A DNA stretch of 64,000 nucleotides from Dyadobacter sp. 676 (GTDB lineage Bacteria > Bacteroidota > Bacteroidia > Cytophagales > Spirosomataceae): positions 6,307,001 to 6,371,000 of the forward strand of contig NZ_CP159289.1 of NCBI RefSeq assembly GCF_040448675.1, in the 5' to 3' direction. A model generated the notes under the pieces. The model saw only the letters and a list, made by a program, of their open reading frames with translations, was not told where the DNA came from and did not search any database. Below, piece by piece: positions 44,606-53,382 of this stretch; the stretch's first letter is position 1, and each line of letters begins with the position of its first letter. The position numbers and the translations under genes are program-made.

Positions 44606-45499
44606 TTACTTGATGGTCACCTTTCCGAACTCGGCGTTGATGTCGACGCTGGCGAGCTGGTTTCGGGAGAAAAATGCTTCCTTGAAATCGGCGGTATTCC
44701 GTTTCCACTTGAAACCGTTGGGCAGTTTCATGGTGGCGTAGGCGCCATTGATGGTGTAGTCGAAATGCTGCCAGTTTTTGGCAAGGAGGGTTACTTCGGC
44801 TTTTTTGGAATGGATACCCAGGCTTGTTAGTCCCACGGTCGGGTAAATTTCCACATTGCCGTACTCGGCATCGATGCGGACAGCCCCGGCGATCTGTTCC
44901 AGGCGGACGTTGGTATGGTCGCTCGAAAACGTAAAGGTGCCGGCCAGTTCACTGCCCGAAAGTTCGCCGAAAGTAGTTTGGAGGGCTCCTTTGCCGCTTA
45001 ATCCTGTCAGGCTTGTCGTACAGAAATCCGCTTTTAAATTGAGCTGGTTGGTCAGGCCGCGCAGTGTGATGGTACCGAACGAATTTTTGAGGTCGACGGC
45101 GCAGGACGCAGGCAAATGGATCGTGTAGCGCGCTTTCAGGTTTGAAACAGGCTTGTTTTCGCCATTTTTGAGTACGATATAATTGCGCAGGAAATAGTCT
45201 TTGCCATTACGGTCGGCAATATACTGCAACTTTGAGAGGTCTTCGGTGGCGGTTGCGCGGTCGGGATGGCGGGCCGAGAGTTCCATGGTGAACGTAATAT
45301 CAGAATGATCCCAGGTCACGATCTCGATATCGGCCTTCTCCGCGCTGATGTAGAGCGTGCGAATGGTCGGCGCGCTGATCGTCTTTTCGATCTTTTTCGT
45401 AGCGACCTGTAACTTCCCCTGCGCGAGAGCGCCCGTAAGCGGCCACGCGAAAAGCGCGACAAGTGGCAGTCTGTAAATGTTTTTGAGGTATTTTTTCAT
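44606..45499 (-). CDS. DUF4097 beta-strand-repeat exported protein
   Basis: 297 residues with a signal peptide (LPLVALFAWPLTGALAQ). The mature protein is a run of regular strands: 'TLYISAEKADIEIVTWDHSDITFTMELS', 'LKNSFGTITLRGLTNQLNLKADFCTTSLTGLSG', 'VRIDAEYGNVEIYP' and 'ASVDINAEFGKVTI', typical of DUF4097/adhesin-like right-handed beta solenoids. It belongs to the sigma-led operon, 11 bases after the anti-sigma-like gene. DUF4097 genes commonly sit next to ECF sigma and anti-sigma genes in this phylum. Confidence 0.88.
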   Translation of the reverse strand: MKKYLKNIYRLPLVALFAWPLTGALAQGKLQVATKKIEKTISAPTIRTLYISAEKADIEIVTWDHSDITFTMELSARHPDRATATEDLSKLQYIADRNGKDYFLRNYIVLKNGENKPVSNLKARYTIHLPASCAVDLKNSFGTITLRGLTNQLNLKADFCTTSLTGLSGKGALQTTFGELSGSELAGTFTFSSDHTNVRLEQIAGAVRIDAEYGNVEIYPTVGLTSLGIHSKKAEVTLLAKNWQHFDYTINGAYATMKLPNGFKWKRNTADFKEAFFSRNQLASVDINAEFGKVTIK

Positions 45500-45510
45500 C
45501 GTTCCGGTGC

Positions 45511-46077
45511 TTAAATCATTTTGGCCATTGCGTTCAGAATGTCCGCTTTTTGTCGTTCAATATCGTTGTATTGCCTGAGCAGCTCCGGTTCAGTATTGAA
45601 ACTGCCGATGGCTTGCTGCAATTGCCCGGAGGCCGAGCTGAGTCGTACATATTCTTCCTGTAATGTCTTGTACTGCGGGCTGTTGCAAACCAATGTTTCG
45701 GTTTCGCAATAGGCTTTCAATACCTGGTACTGCTGATCGGTCTTGAGCGTGCCTTCCACCTGCAGGCGCTGGTCGACCACCTCCTGCGAGTAGGCGATGC
45801 GGGGTGCTTGCCGGGGCCACATAAACCAGGCCAGGCCAGTCAGGAGCAGGGCCGCGGCTGCGGCATACCACCATTTAACACGCCCTTTCCGTACATTTTT
45901 CCGTTCAATCAGCTCCCAGAGTTTATCGTCCGGTCCGTACTCGGGCATCCGGGAGAGGGCCTGCCGTAGCGGAGCGGCTTGCAGTTCCGTCAGGATCGCG
46001 TCCCAAACCTCGTCTTCCGGCTCGTACGACGGGAAGCGACGAATCGCGTTTTGCAGGTTATTATGGTTCTTTTCCAT
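45511..46077 (-). CDS. Anti-sigma-factor-like membrane protein
   Basis: 188 residues from ATG 46077. A cytoplasmic N-terminal part has two related repeats ('AIRRFPSYEPEDEVWDAIL' and 'ALSRMPEYGPDDKLWELIE'), then a membrane helix at about 83-101 ('WWYAAAAALLLTGLAWFMWP'), then a periplasmic helical, coiled-coil-like tail ('YKTLQEEYVRLSSASGQLQQAIGSFN'). It lies 11 bases after the restored end of the sigma gene. In the given sequence a C6 indel at 46107-46112 fuses the sigma C-terminus in frame to this protein; the fusion is almost certainly artificial. The duplicated PEYxPDDxxW motif is a plausible sigma-binding site. Confidence 0.8.
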   Translation of the reverse strand: MEKNHNNLQNAIRRFPSYEPEDEVWDAILTELQAAPLRQALSRMPEYGPDDKLWELIERKNVRKGRVKWWYAAAAALLLTGLAWFMWPRQAPRIAYSQEVVDQRLQVEGTLKTDQQYQVLKAYCETETLVCNSPQYKTLQEEYVRLSSASGQLQQAIGSFNTEPELLRQYNDIERQKADILNAMAKMI

Positions 46078-46088
46078 GATTGTCGATG

Positions 46089-46598
46089 TCAATTGGAGGC
46101 GAGCATCCCCCCGGAGTTTTCTTTTGGCGTGAAACAATTGCGATTTCGAAGTTCCTTCCGATATATTCAGCATGACGGCGATTTCGCGGTGGGTGTAACC
46201 TTCAATTTCCGCGAGCACAAAAATCGTCCTGAAACCGTCAGGCAACGATAGCACCGCCGTTTCCAGGTGTGCCGTATTGATTTCCGATTCGCCCCAGTCG
46301 ACAGGCTCGCCGACGCAGTCCTCCACATTTTGCCACATCACCAGTCTTTTTTCTTTGTCGATTTCCGCACGATAATCTGCTTGATCCACGCCCCGAGCGT
46401 CGACTCCCCGCGGAATTGCTTCAGGTGCTTGAAAACTTCGAGGAAAGAATCCTGCAAAACGTCGTTGGCATCGTCAAAATCACCGGTAATGCGATAGGCG
46501 AGGGTATACATCGCTTTTTTGTAGCGGTCGTACAGCTGCCGCTGGGCAATGCGGTCGTTTAAAAGGCAACCAGAAATCAAATCGGCTTCCGAAGTCAT
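46089..46598 (-). pseudogene. ECF RNA polymerase sigma factor, two homopolymer frameshifts
   Basis: Region 2 (ATG 46598: 'LLNDRIAQRQLYDRYKKAMYTLAYRITGDFDDANDVLQDSFLEVF') breaks after 'VRKSTKKK'. Region 4 ('LSLPDGFRTIFVLAEIEGYTHREIAVMLNISEGTSKSQLFHAKRKLRG') is in another frame. One base more (or two fewer) in the T6 run at 46347-46352 and one base fewer in the C6 run at 46107-46112 give a 169-residue protein ending 'KRKLRGMLASN' with a stop at 46089, the normal end for the family, just before the anti-sigma start. It would drive its own operon (anti-sigma, DUF4097, two outer-membrane proteins). Confidence 0.87.
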
Positions 46599-46803
46599 GC
46601 GGCGGTGTTTAGCGTATTCGGGTTAAAGAGGCCGCAAGATGTGAAAATGGTTGTATGAAAAGGAAGAAAACGTAACCCGAGGTTCTTGTTTTATTTCAAT
46701 GCATTAATTATCAATAAGTTGATGTTTCCTTGGGTCAGGCCAAACATGACTGCAAATGACAAAACCGACAATCCCTGGCAACATCCGACAGCATCATCCA
46801 CCC

Positions 46804-48354
46804 TTATTTGTACCCCACGCCGGTTGCATTCCTTAGCCTGTAAACAAACCAATACCGGGCCACCCGGCCGTTGCGCCGCTGTGTAATCGTCGCGGCTTTT
46901 TCGAAGCGCTCGAACCGGCCTGCATATTGCTCTGCCGGATCGGTAAAGTTGTTGGATGGCGTTATGTACCAGGCATCCGAGCCGGGCGCTATCTGCCCGT
47001 AAAGCGCATTGAGCCATGCAAAATGATGAAGATCTTCCAATTGGCCCATACCCACCGTGCGCATTCCGAGCGGGTACACGACATAATAATACATGTGCGA
47101 GCCGGGAAACCATTTATGGACGACCATAGGAGCCTCGCGGGCCATCCTGCCGCTGGCGATATCGTCGTTGCGTAATTTTTCAAAGGCCGGTAACAGCTGC
47201 TCCCAACCTGTAATGTCCAGTGTGGCGTCGCCTGCGCCGGTGTGGGGAAACGACTTCCGGCTCATCGTGCCCGGGTAACAACGGACGAGCACCGGACCCG
47301 CCGTGAATACGAACAGGATCAGCCCTGCCGAGCCGGCCAGCAACTTTCGGGGGACGGTACGGCCGGAGGAAGAAAGCTGTGCATCGGTCCAGGCGGCACC
47401 GACAAGCATCAGCCCGATGAAGCCCGGCCCACTCCAATGCGGCAGGGTATCGCGGAACAGCGACACCAGTATCGTGGCGATAATAATCGGCAGGCCGCAC
47501 CACAGTAGCAATACGACGGAGGCCGCATCGGCGAATACTTTTTTCCGCACCAGTTCCCTTCCCATTAATATGAATAGTATGATCTGGAACGGGTTGGCGT
47601 AGAGGATTTGCCCGATGGTTGTCCGCAAAAAAGATTTCAGGTTAATGCCTTCGCCGGTTACCGTCACGCGCTCGCTATGGAAACGCCAGGTAATGAAGTC
47701 GTTGCCGATGTTCCAGAACAGGATCGGGGAAGCCAGCACGGCGGTTACGGCAAGCGACACATATAAATACGGGCTTTTCAGCAATCCGGGATGTTCGAAG
47801 CAAATAAAGCCCAGGAACCCGAACCAGAGAAACACACCGTGCACTTTGCTCATGGTCGCCAATCCGATCCACAGTCCGATGAGCAGCAGATGGCGGTTAA
47901 TGTATTTCGGGCTGGTGGCCTTGATGCAACGAAGCATCGAATGCAATGCGGCCAGCCAGGATGTGAGCTGTACCGAATCCGGGAGGATAAAGACCCCTGA
48001 AATAATGCTTGCGTACACCGAGGAGTTGTAAAGCACCGCGGCAATCGAGCCGGTATTTTTGTTTTTGACAAGTTGTCCGCAGCGCGCGATGAGCCAGGTG
48101 TTGACGGCGGCCCCGACAATGCCAGGCATTCGCACGAAAACTTCGGAATTGCAATTCAGGTTGAAGGTGAAAAGGCGGATGAAAATGCCCACCAGCGGCG
48201 GGTGGTCGAAATGGTTCCATTCGGGCAGGACGGCGTAAGTGAAGTAGTAAACCTCGTCGTTGCCGAGATCGATGAGGTTGGCGACGAGGAGGCGGATGAC
48301 CGTAAAAACGACGATCAGGATTGTGACGGGATATTTCGTAATGTCTATCGCCAT
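46804..48354 (-). CDS. GT39-family (ArnT/PMT-like) membrane glycosyltransferase
   Basis: 516 residues from ATG 48354. At least ten membrane helices. The first periplasmic loop has the catalytic acidic pair D33-E34 in 'LGNDEVYYFTYAVLPEWNHFDHPPLVGIFIRLF', the GT39 pattern. The C-terminal periplasmic part includes 'WYITPSNNFTDPAEQYAGRFERFEKA'. These enzymes move a sugar from a polyprenyl-phosphate donor to lipid, glycan or protein in the periplasm; the acceptor is unknown. The start lies inside the end of the PHP-type gene (10-base overlap), indicating coupled expression. Confidence 0.9.
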   Translation of the reverse strand: MAIDITKYPVTILIVVFTVIRLLVANLIDLGNDEVYYFTYAVLPEWNHFDHPPLVGIFIRLFTFNLNCNSEVFVRMPGIVGAAVNTWLIARCGQLVKNKNTGSIAAVLYNSSVYASIISGVFILPDSVQLTSWLAALHSMLRCIKATSPKYINRHLLLIGLWIGLATMSKVHGVFLWFGFLGFICFEHPGLLKSPYLYVSLAVTAVLASPILFWNIGNDFITWRFHSERVTVTGEGINLKSFLRTTIGQILYANPFQIILFILMGRELVRKKVFADAASVVLLLWCGLPIIIATILVSLFRDTLPHWSGPGFIGLMLVGAAWTDAQLSSSGRTVPRKLLAGSAGLILFVFTAGPVLVRCYPGTMSRKSFPHTGAGDATLDITGWEQLLPAFEKLRNDDIASGRMAREAPMVVHKWFPGSHMYYYVVYPLGMRTVGMGQLEDLHHFAWLNALYGQIAPGSDAWYITPSNNFTDPAEQYAGRFERFEKAATITQRRNGRVARYWFVYRLRNATGVGYK

Positions 48355-49529
48355 GATAACCTGCGTCGCCCGTAGCTTTGAGGTGGTTGCCCGGTTATCA
48401 GCCGGGCTATCAGTAGTAACCAGCCACCGAGAATGCACGTCCCGACGCTGCGGAAGAACATTGTTTCGTTAAAATCCTCATAAACCGGCATAGGTCGGTA
48501 CCCGCTACGGGGCGTAAAGAACACCGGGTTGAGCAGCACCTCCGTTCCGTTGGGATATTTGAATGTCAACCGTGCGTAACGGTCCTCCGGAAGGACGCGG
48601 TAGCTGATACTGTCCGTTCCGCGGGCCGTCGCAAGCACTTTGCCGATCTGCCCCGTGACCGTCACCTCGCTGGCCGCCCGCGACATTACCGCGCGTATCG
48701 TGTCGTGCGTCACTGTAAAGTCCTGGAGCTGTGGAATGGAGTCGTGCCGTTCGTTTTCGCCGACAATGACCCCGTAGCTAAGCCCGGTTTTCAATGCTGC
48801 CAATACAGCCTCCGGCGAGTTGGTTCCGACATTCACGAATGTGCATCGGGTGCCGAGGCGCTTTCGGGAGATCACATCGTGGAGATCGTCGTCGCCCACG
48901 ATAAAGACACGCTTGCCGGCAGATAATGCAGCGTCCCATTGCGCGGTGGATGTTACCGAAGGGTTGAGCACCTCCATGCAGTCGTAATGTGCCAACTGCG
49001 CGAGGTCTTCAGATGTGTAGCCATTTTTAAGTGCCGGGTGGTTCAGTACGACCACATTGCCCGGTTCGGAAAGATGGCTCAGTACGTGTTGTTTGTTGTG
49101 GGTTGTCTGGGCGAAGAGATAGTCGAGCCATTGCACCCGGAAGCTGCCCAATACGAGCTGATGCGTTTTCCGGATATTGTAACCATGTTCGTACGCCGGA
49201 AGATAATTGGCACGGGTAGAATGGGTGGTGTCGATATGATGATAGTTCGATACACAATGTACGCCGTAATGCAGGGCTTTGTAGGCATTGTGGATGTCGT
49301 GCGCGGTCCCGTGTCCGTTTGTAACACCTTCCCACGCCCGCGTATGAGCGTGGAAGTTGCATTTGACCCACTGCGCGGGATTCATGGAGCCATAGGGGTT
49401 ATAGAGGACCGGGCCCTCGAACGGGATCGGCGTGTTGAACTGGTAGCGCGGGCATAAAAAGAACTGGGACACCAGAAGCCATATTACCCACGAGGAAAAG
49501 ACGAGCAATGCAATGCGAAGTATCTTCAT
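48345..49529 (-). CDS. Membrane-anchored PHP-domain-like phosphoesterase
   Basis: 394 residues. N-terminal membrane anchor (about 5-24) and a C-terminal one (about 362-382). The extracytoplasmic domain resembles PHP metallo-esterases: H60-x-H62 in 'KCNFHAHTRAWEG', 'HYGVHCVSNYHHID', 'VVVLNHPALKNGYTSEDLAQL' and 'FIVGDDDLHD'. PHP proteins usually bind two or three metals and hydrolyse phosphoesters; an outward-facing copy is less common. Overlap with the GT39 gene suggests that both act on the same lipid-linked or surface glycan, an inference. Confidence 0.82.
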   Translation of the reverse strand: MKILRIALLVFSSWVIWLLVSQFFLCPRYQFNTPIPFEGPVLYNPYGSMNPAQWVKCNFHAHTRAWEGVTNGHGTAHDIHNAYKALHYGVHCVSNYHHIDTTHSTRANYLPAYEHGYNIRKTHQLVLGSFRVQWLDYLFAQTTHNKQHVLSHLSEPGNVVVLNHPALKNGYTSEDLAQLAHYDCMEVLNPSVTSTAQWDAALSAGKRVFIVGDDDLHDVISRKRLGTRCTFVNVGTNSPEAVLAALKTGLSYGVIVGENERHDSIPQLQDFTVTHDTIRAVMSRAASEVTVTGQIGKVLATARGTDSISYRVLPEDRYARLTFKYPNGTEVLLNPVFFTPRSGYRPMPVYEDFNETMFFRSVGTCILGGWLLLIARLITGQPPQSYGRRRLSWR

Positions 49530-50091
49530 AAGTACCGCAAAGATGCTTCCCCGCTGTTAAGGGATTATTAGCGGAATGAAAAGTTTCGGTCCGTTCTTCA
49601 ATATTTAACAATCGAATGCGTCAGGAATACTTCCCGCGTTGCCTGGCCAGTATTTTCATCGGCTGTTTAAAGTTAAATATTAATTAACATTTGCATAAAT
49701 TGTTTTCAAGATTCACAACTTACCTTTGCAGGGTAGTTTATGAAAATGCAATATTTATAAACTTTTGAGTTCTATTTAATGATATTTTTTCGTGTTTTGC
49801 GGAAAATAGTCGCACCGGATTTTTTATTTGTTAACTTATATTTTACTTTTAGTTCTTAACAATGACGTGTTTGGCGGCGGTGTTATTCTGAAATTGTTCA
49901 GTATTTATTCACAAACCGGACTTTTCATGGAATGATCCGGGACTTTTTCTCATTTGGCCTGCCGGCAATGGGTACAGGCGTCAGATAGTGACGCAAGTGC
50001 TTGCGCCCTGTGTGTATACCCCGCAAGACGGTCCGCCGACCTTCTATGAACCCTTATTGACCTTGGAATACCAGCTAATTAACAATCACTT
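49530..50091. promoter_or_regulatory. Long AT-rich intergenic region upstream of the third SusC gene
   Basis: 562 bases without a gene. It holds the upstream region of the leftward PHP-type gene and a promoter at 49700-49728 pointing right. Between that promoter and the SusC start (~360 bases) are two abutting hairpins that share bases: gcgtca/tgacgc (49978-49994) and gcaag/cttgc (49993-50004), so they may be alternatives. Upstream of them is a weaker ccgga/tccgg hairpin followed by 'actttttc'. This could be a structured leader or a small RNA upstream of SusC. Confidence 0.45.
49700..49728 (+). promoter_or_regulatory. Putative promoter for the third SusC/SusD pair or a leader RNA
   Basis: TTG (49700-49702), 18 bases, then TACCTTTG (49721-49728), an exact TAnnTTTG element. 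The expected start near 49735 leaves about 357 bases before the SusC start codon. Confidence 0.6.
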
Positions 50092-53000
50092 ATGAAAAAA
50101 ATGATTACGTTATTTGAGCGGACGGGCCCTGGCGGGTGCCGGTCGGCTTTTTTCATGCTCTGCCTGGGAGTTACGGCAATACTGCCGGCTGGCGCCTACA
50201 CGGCCACCGCTGCCAAACGCGGCAACGTGCCGCAAAAGTGGGTTACGTATAAAGCACTGCGTTCGGAAACCAATATGGCTGCGGGCAGTGAAATCACGGT
50301 AAGCGGTAAAGTGACCGACGGCGCCGGAAAAGAAGGGCTTGTAGGCGTCAACATCCTCATTAAAGGGGCCTCGCGCGGCACAGTGACCGATGCGACAGGC
50401 AGTTACGTGCTCCGTGTCGATCATGAACGCGATACCTTGGTGTTCTCGTTCCTGGGTTTTCTGTCGCAGGAAATAGCAGTGGGAAACAGAACGGTCATCG
50501 ACATCGCGCTGAATGCCGACCAGCGGCAGCTCAACGAGGTGGTAGTGACGGCTTTGGGTATTAAAAAGGAGAAAAAGGCGGTTGGTTATGCGGTCTCGGA
50601 AGTGAAAGGCGCTACGATGGTGAAGGCCAGGGAGCCGAATGCGATCAGCTCGCTTACCGGCAAGGTGGCCGGTCTAACGATTGCACAGAGCCCCGACTTG
50701 CTTTCGAGCCCGCAGGTATCATTGCGCGGCCGCGACAGGGTTTTGTATGTAGTCGACGGCGTGCCCGTTAATACCGATTCCTGGAACCTTAGCCCCGACG
50801 ACATCGAAACTTACTCGGTACTCAAAGGAGCTAGTGCGGCGGCTTTGTACGGCAACCGCGGACAAAACGGCGCGATTATCATCACCACAAAAAAGGGGAG
50901 CGGCGCGAAAAAAGGCTTTACGGTCGATTTCAATTCAAGCACCCAGTTGCAGACGGGCTTCAACGCCATTCCGAAATACCAGACGGAATATGGCCCTGGC
51001 AGCGATTACGAATATGCTTTTAAGGACGGTCGCGGCGGTGGTATCAACGACAACGACTACAATATATGGGGCCCGCGGTTCGAGGGGCAGCTAATCACGC
51101 AGTACAACAGTCCGAAAGACCCAGCCACGGGCGAGCTGGTTCCCATTCCGTGGCTGGCGAGGGGGAAGGATAACCTCAAAAACTTCCTGCGCAACGGCTT
51201 GCTGAGCACCAATAACCTTGCGATTTCAAGCAGGAACGACTTCGGTGACTTCCGTCTCTCGGTCTCACAAATGTTCCAGCGCGGGCAGATGCCCAACACC
51301 AGGCTGGGCGGCACGAACGTAAATATTTCCGGTGGTATCAACGCGGGCAAAAAAGTACGTTTCGATGCGAGCATCAATTATAACCGCCAGTATTCGCCCA
51401 ACTACCCGACGCTGGACTACGGCCCCGCCAGCCCGATTTATATTTTTACCGTATGGGGCGGGGTGGATTACGACGTGAAAGACCTGCGCAACTACTGGCA
51501 ACCGGGCAAGGAGGACGCCCAGCAGTACAACCGCGAATACACCATTTATGATAACCCGTGGATGACCGCCTACGAGGCACTGAAAACTTACTATAAAAAC
51601 GATGTGTACGGTTTTGTCCAGATGAATTACAAGATCGGCGACAAGCTGTCCTTCAATGCCCGTACCAGCGTGAGCACCTGGAACCGTAACCGCAGCACAC
51701 GTGCCCCTATTTCGTCCAACTTGTACAACTTCGGCTTTCCCAACCAGGCTGGCGGGTATTCGGAAACTTATGACACGTTCTGGGAGAACAATACAGAGGC
51801 TTCTTTGAAATACCAGGACCGCCTTACGGATGATTTCGGTCTGAATGCGTCGCTCTACGGAAACCTCCGGTCCGTGAAATTGACATCGCTGACGGGTACC
51901 ACTTCAAAAGGCCTTATTGTGCCGGGCGTTTACGATCTTTCGAATTCCGTCCAACCGGCAACGTCGTCCAATGACTTTGCCAAACGCTGGGTAGGAAGTG
52001 TTTACGGGTTCGTGGATATGGACTACAAAGATTTTCTCTTCCTGAGCCTGACCGGCCGTGTCGACCGGTCGAGCACGATGCCGAAGAAGAATAACACCTA
52101 TTTCTATCCGTCGGCGTCGTTAAGCGCGGTGCTGTCGGAGGTGATCGATCTGCCCGGGGCCATTTCGTTCGCCAAACTGCGCGGGGCATATGCGAATGTG
52201 GCGAGCGACTTCGTGGACGAAAACTACCAGTATGATATTTATAAATTATTGCCAACCTACACGAGTTCAACACGTTGGAACAACTCATACACGGGCGTAA
52301 GCTATACGGGAACGCTTTACAGCGACGATTTGCTCGCAGCCCGCGTGAAAACGCTTGAATTGGGTCTGGAAATGCGTTTTCTGCATAACCGGCTGGGATT
52401 CGACGCGGCAGTATTCCGGAATGTCGAAGGGCCTGGCATTGTGAGCGTACCCGCCTCTGTCACCTCGGGTGTTTCGGGGGTGCAGCGCAACGCGTTCACT
52501 TATGTAAGAAAGGGTATCGAACTGAGCCTCGACGGAACGGCGGTGAAAAACGAAAACTTTGGCTGGAATGTCTCTGCCAACTGGTCGGCTAACCACAAAT
52601 GGCTCGACAGGATCGACGGCGTACAACAGCGCGACGGCAATATCCACGTCGGCGAACGCGCGGATGCCTATTATATCAAGGATTTCCAGCGTGACGAAAC
52701 CGGCGGGATCATCGTAGGCTCGAACGGCATGCCCGCCTACAATCCTTACAACTCGCGGATCGGCTATTACGACAACAACTTTACGGCTGGTATCAGTAAC
52801 ACATTCACGCACAAGTCGTTCACGCTGAGTTTTCAGGTGGATGGACGGTTTGGTGGAAAGGTTAATAACTATATGTATACCAAGCAGTTCGGTAGCGGAA
52901 CGGCGCCTGAATCGGCGAATGGATACCGCCTGAAAGACTGGCAAAACCGTGACAATCCCGACTACAAGGGCTCGGTGATGACCACGGGCAAACGGATTGT

Positions 53001-53370
53001 AAAAGGACAGCTGAATACCGATCAGGACGGCAATGTGATCTCGGATACACGGGAGTTTGCGCCAAACGACGTGCCGGTATTGTGGCAGGCGTGGGCTACG
53101 AACTATTACCAGTCGGGCTACATCGCCGCCAAGAACCGCACCTATGTAAAGCTCCGCGAAGTGGTCCTGACCTACAACTTCCCTGCGAAGCTGCTTGCCA
53201 AAACGCGTTTCGCCAATGCAGCCAGCATTTCGCTCGTGGGGCGCAACCTGCTTTATTTCACGGGAAAATACACCAGAAACATCGATCTCGACCAGTTCAC
53301 CGGCACGACTACCAGCTTCCAGACGCCCTCCGTCAAGAGCTTCGGTGCTAACCTGAATGTGACCTTTTAA
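50092..53370 (+). CDS. SusC/RagA TonB-linked outer-membrane transporter
   Basis: 1092 residues. Signal peptide ending near 'AGAYTATA', carboxypeptidase-regulatory-like domain (about 65-150: 'VSGKVTDGAGKEGLVGVNILI'), 'LNEVVVTALGIKKEKKAVGYAV', plug with 'RVLYVVDGVPVNTDSWNL', 'IETYSVLKGASAAALYGNRG' and 'NGAIIITTKKGSG', barrel to the C-terminal Phe. No STN domain and no sigma/anti-sigma genes nearby, so regulation differs from the 23878 locus. It is followed after 12 bases by its SusD. Confidence 0.95.
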   Translation: MKKMITLFERTGPGGCRSAFFMLCLGVTAILPAGAYTATAAKRGNVPQKWVTYKALRSETNMAAGSEITVSGKVTDGAGKEGLVGVNILIKGASRGTVTDATGSYVLRVDHERDTLVFSFLGFLSQEIAVGNRTVIDIALNADQRQLNEVVVTALGIKKEKKAVGYAVSEVKGATMVKAREPNAISSLTGKVAGLTIAQSPDLLSSPQVSLRGRDRVLYVVDGVPVNTDSWNLSPDDIETYSVLKGASAAALYGNRGQNGAIIITTKKGSGAKKGFTVDFNSSTQLQTGFNAIPKYQTEYGPGSDYEYAFKDGRGGGINDNDYNIWGPRFEGQLITQYNSPKDPATGELVPIPWLARGKDNLKNFLRNGLLSTNNLAISSRNDFGDFRLSVSQMFQRGQMPNTRLGGTNVNISGGINAGKKVRFDASINYNRQYSPNYPTLDYGPASPIYIFTVWGGVDYDVKDLRNYWQPGKEDAQQYNREYTIYDNPWMTAYEALKTYYKNDVYGFVQMNYKIGDKLSFNARTSVSTWNRNRSTRAPISSNLYNFGFPNQAGGYSETYDTFWENNTEASLKYQDRLTDDFGLNASLYGNLRSVKLTSLTGTTSKGLIVPGVYDLSNSVQPATSSNDFAKRWVGSVYGFVDMDYKDFLFLSLTGRVDRSSTMPKKNNTYFYPSASLSAVLSEVIDLPGAISFAKLRGAYANVASDFVDENYQYDIYKLLPTYTSSTRWNNSYTGVSYTGTLYSDDLLAARVKTLELGLEMRFLHNRLGFDAAVFRNVEGPGIVSVPASVTSGVSGVQRNAFTYVRKGIELSLDGTAVKNENFGWNVSANWSANHKWLDRIDGVQQRDGNIHVGERADAYYIKDFQRDETGGIIVGSNGMPAYNPYNSRIGYYDNNFTAGISNTFTHKSFTLSFQVDGRFGGKVNNYMYTKQFGSGTAPESANGYRLKDWQNRDNPDYKGSVMTTGKRIVKGQLNTDQDGNVISDTREFAPNDVPVLWQAWATNYYQSGYIAAKNRTYVKLREVVLTYNFPAKLLAKTRFANAASISLVGRNLLYFTGKYTRNIDLDQFTGTTTSFQTPSVKSFGANLNVTF

Positions 53371-53382
53371 CCGAAATTACCA

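Noticed and set aside
45511..46389. A natural sigma/anti-sigma fusion protein
   Set aside because: Explained by a single extra base in the C6 run at 46107-46112; without it a normal sigma end and a separate anti-sigma start appear.
49538..49545. CATCTTTG on the minus strand as a promoter of the PHP-type gene
   Set aside because: One mismatch, no -33 element, and it would give an almost leaderless transcript.
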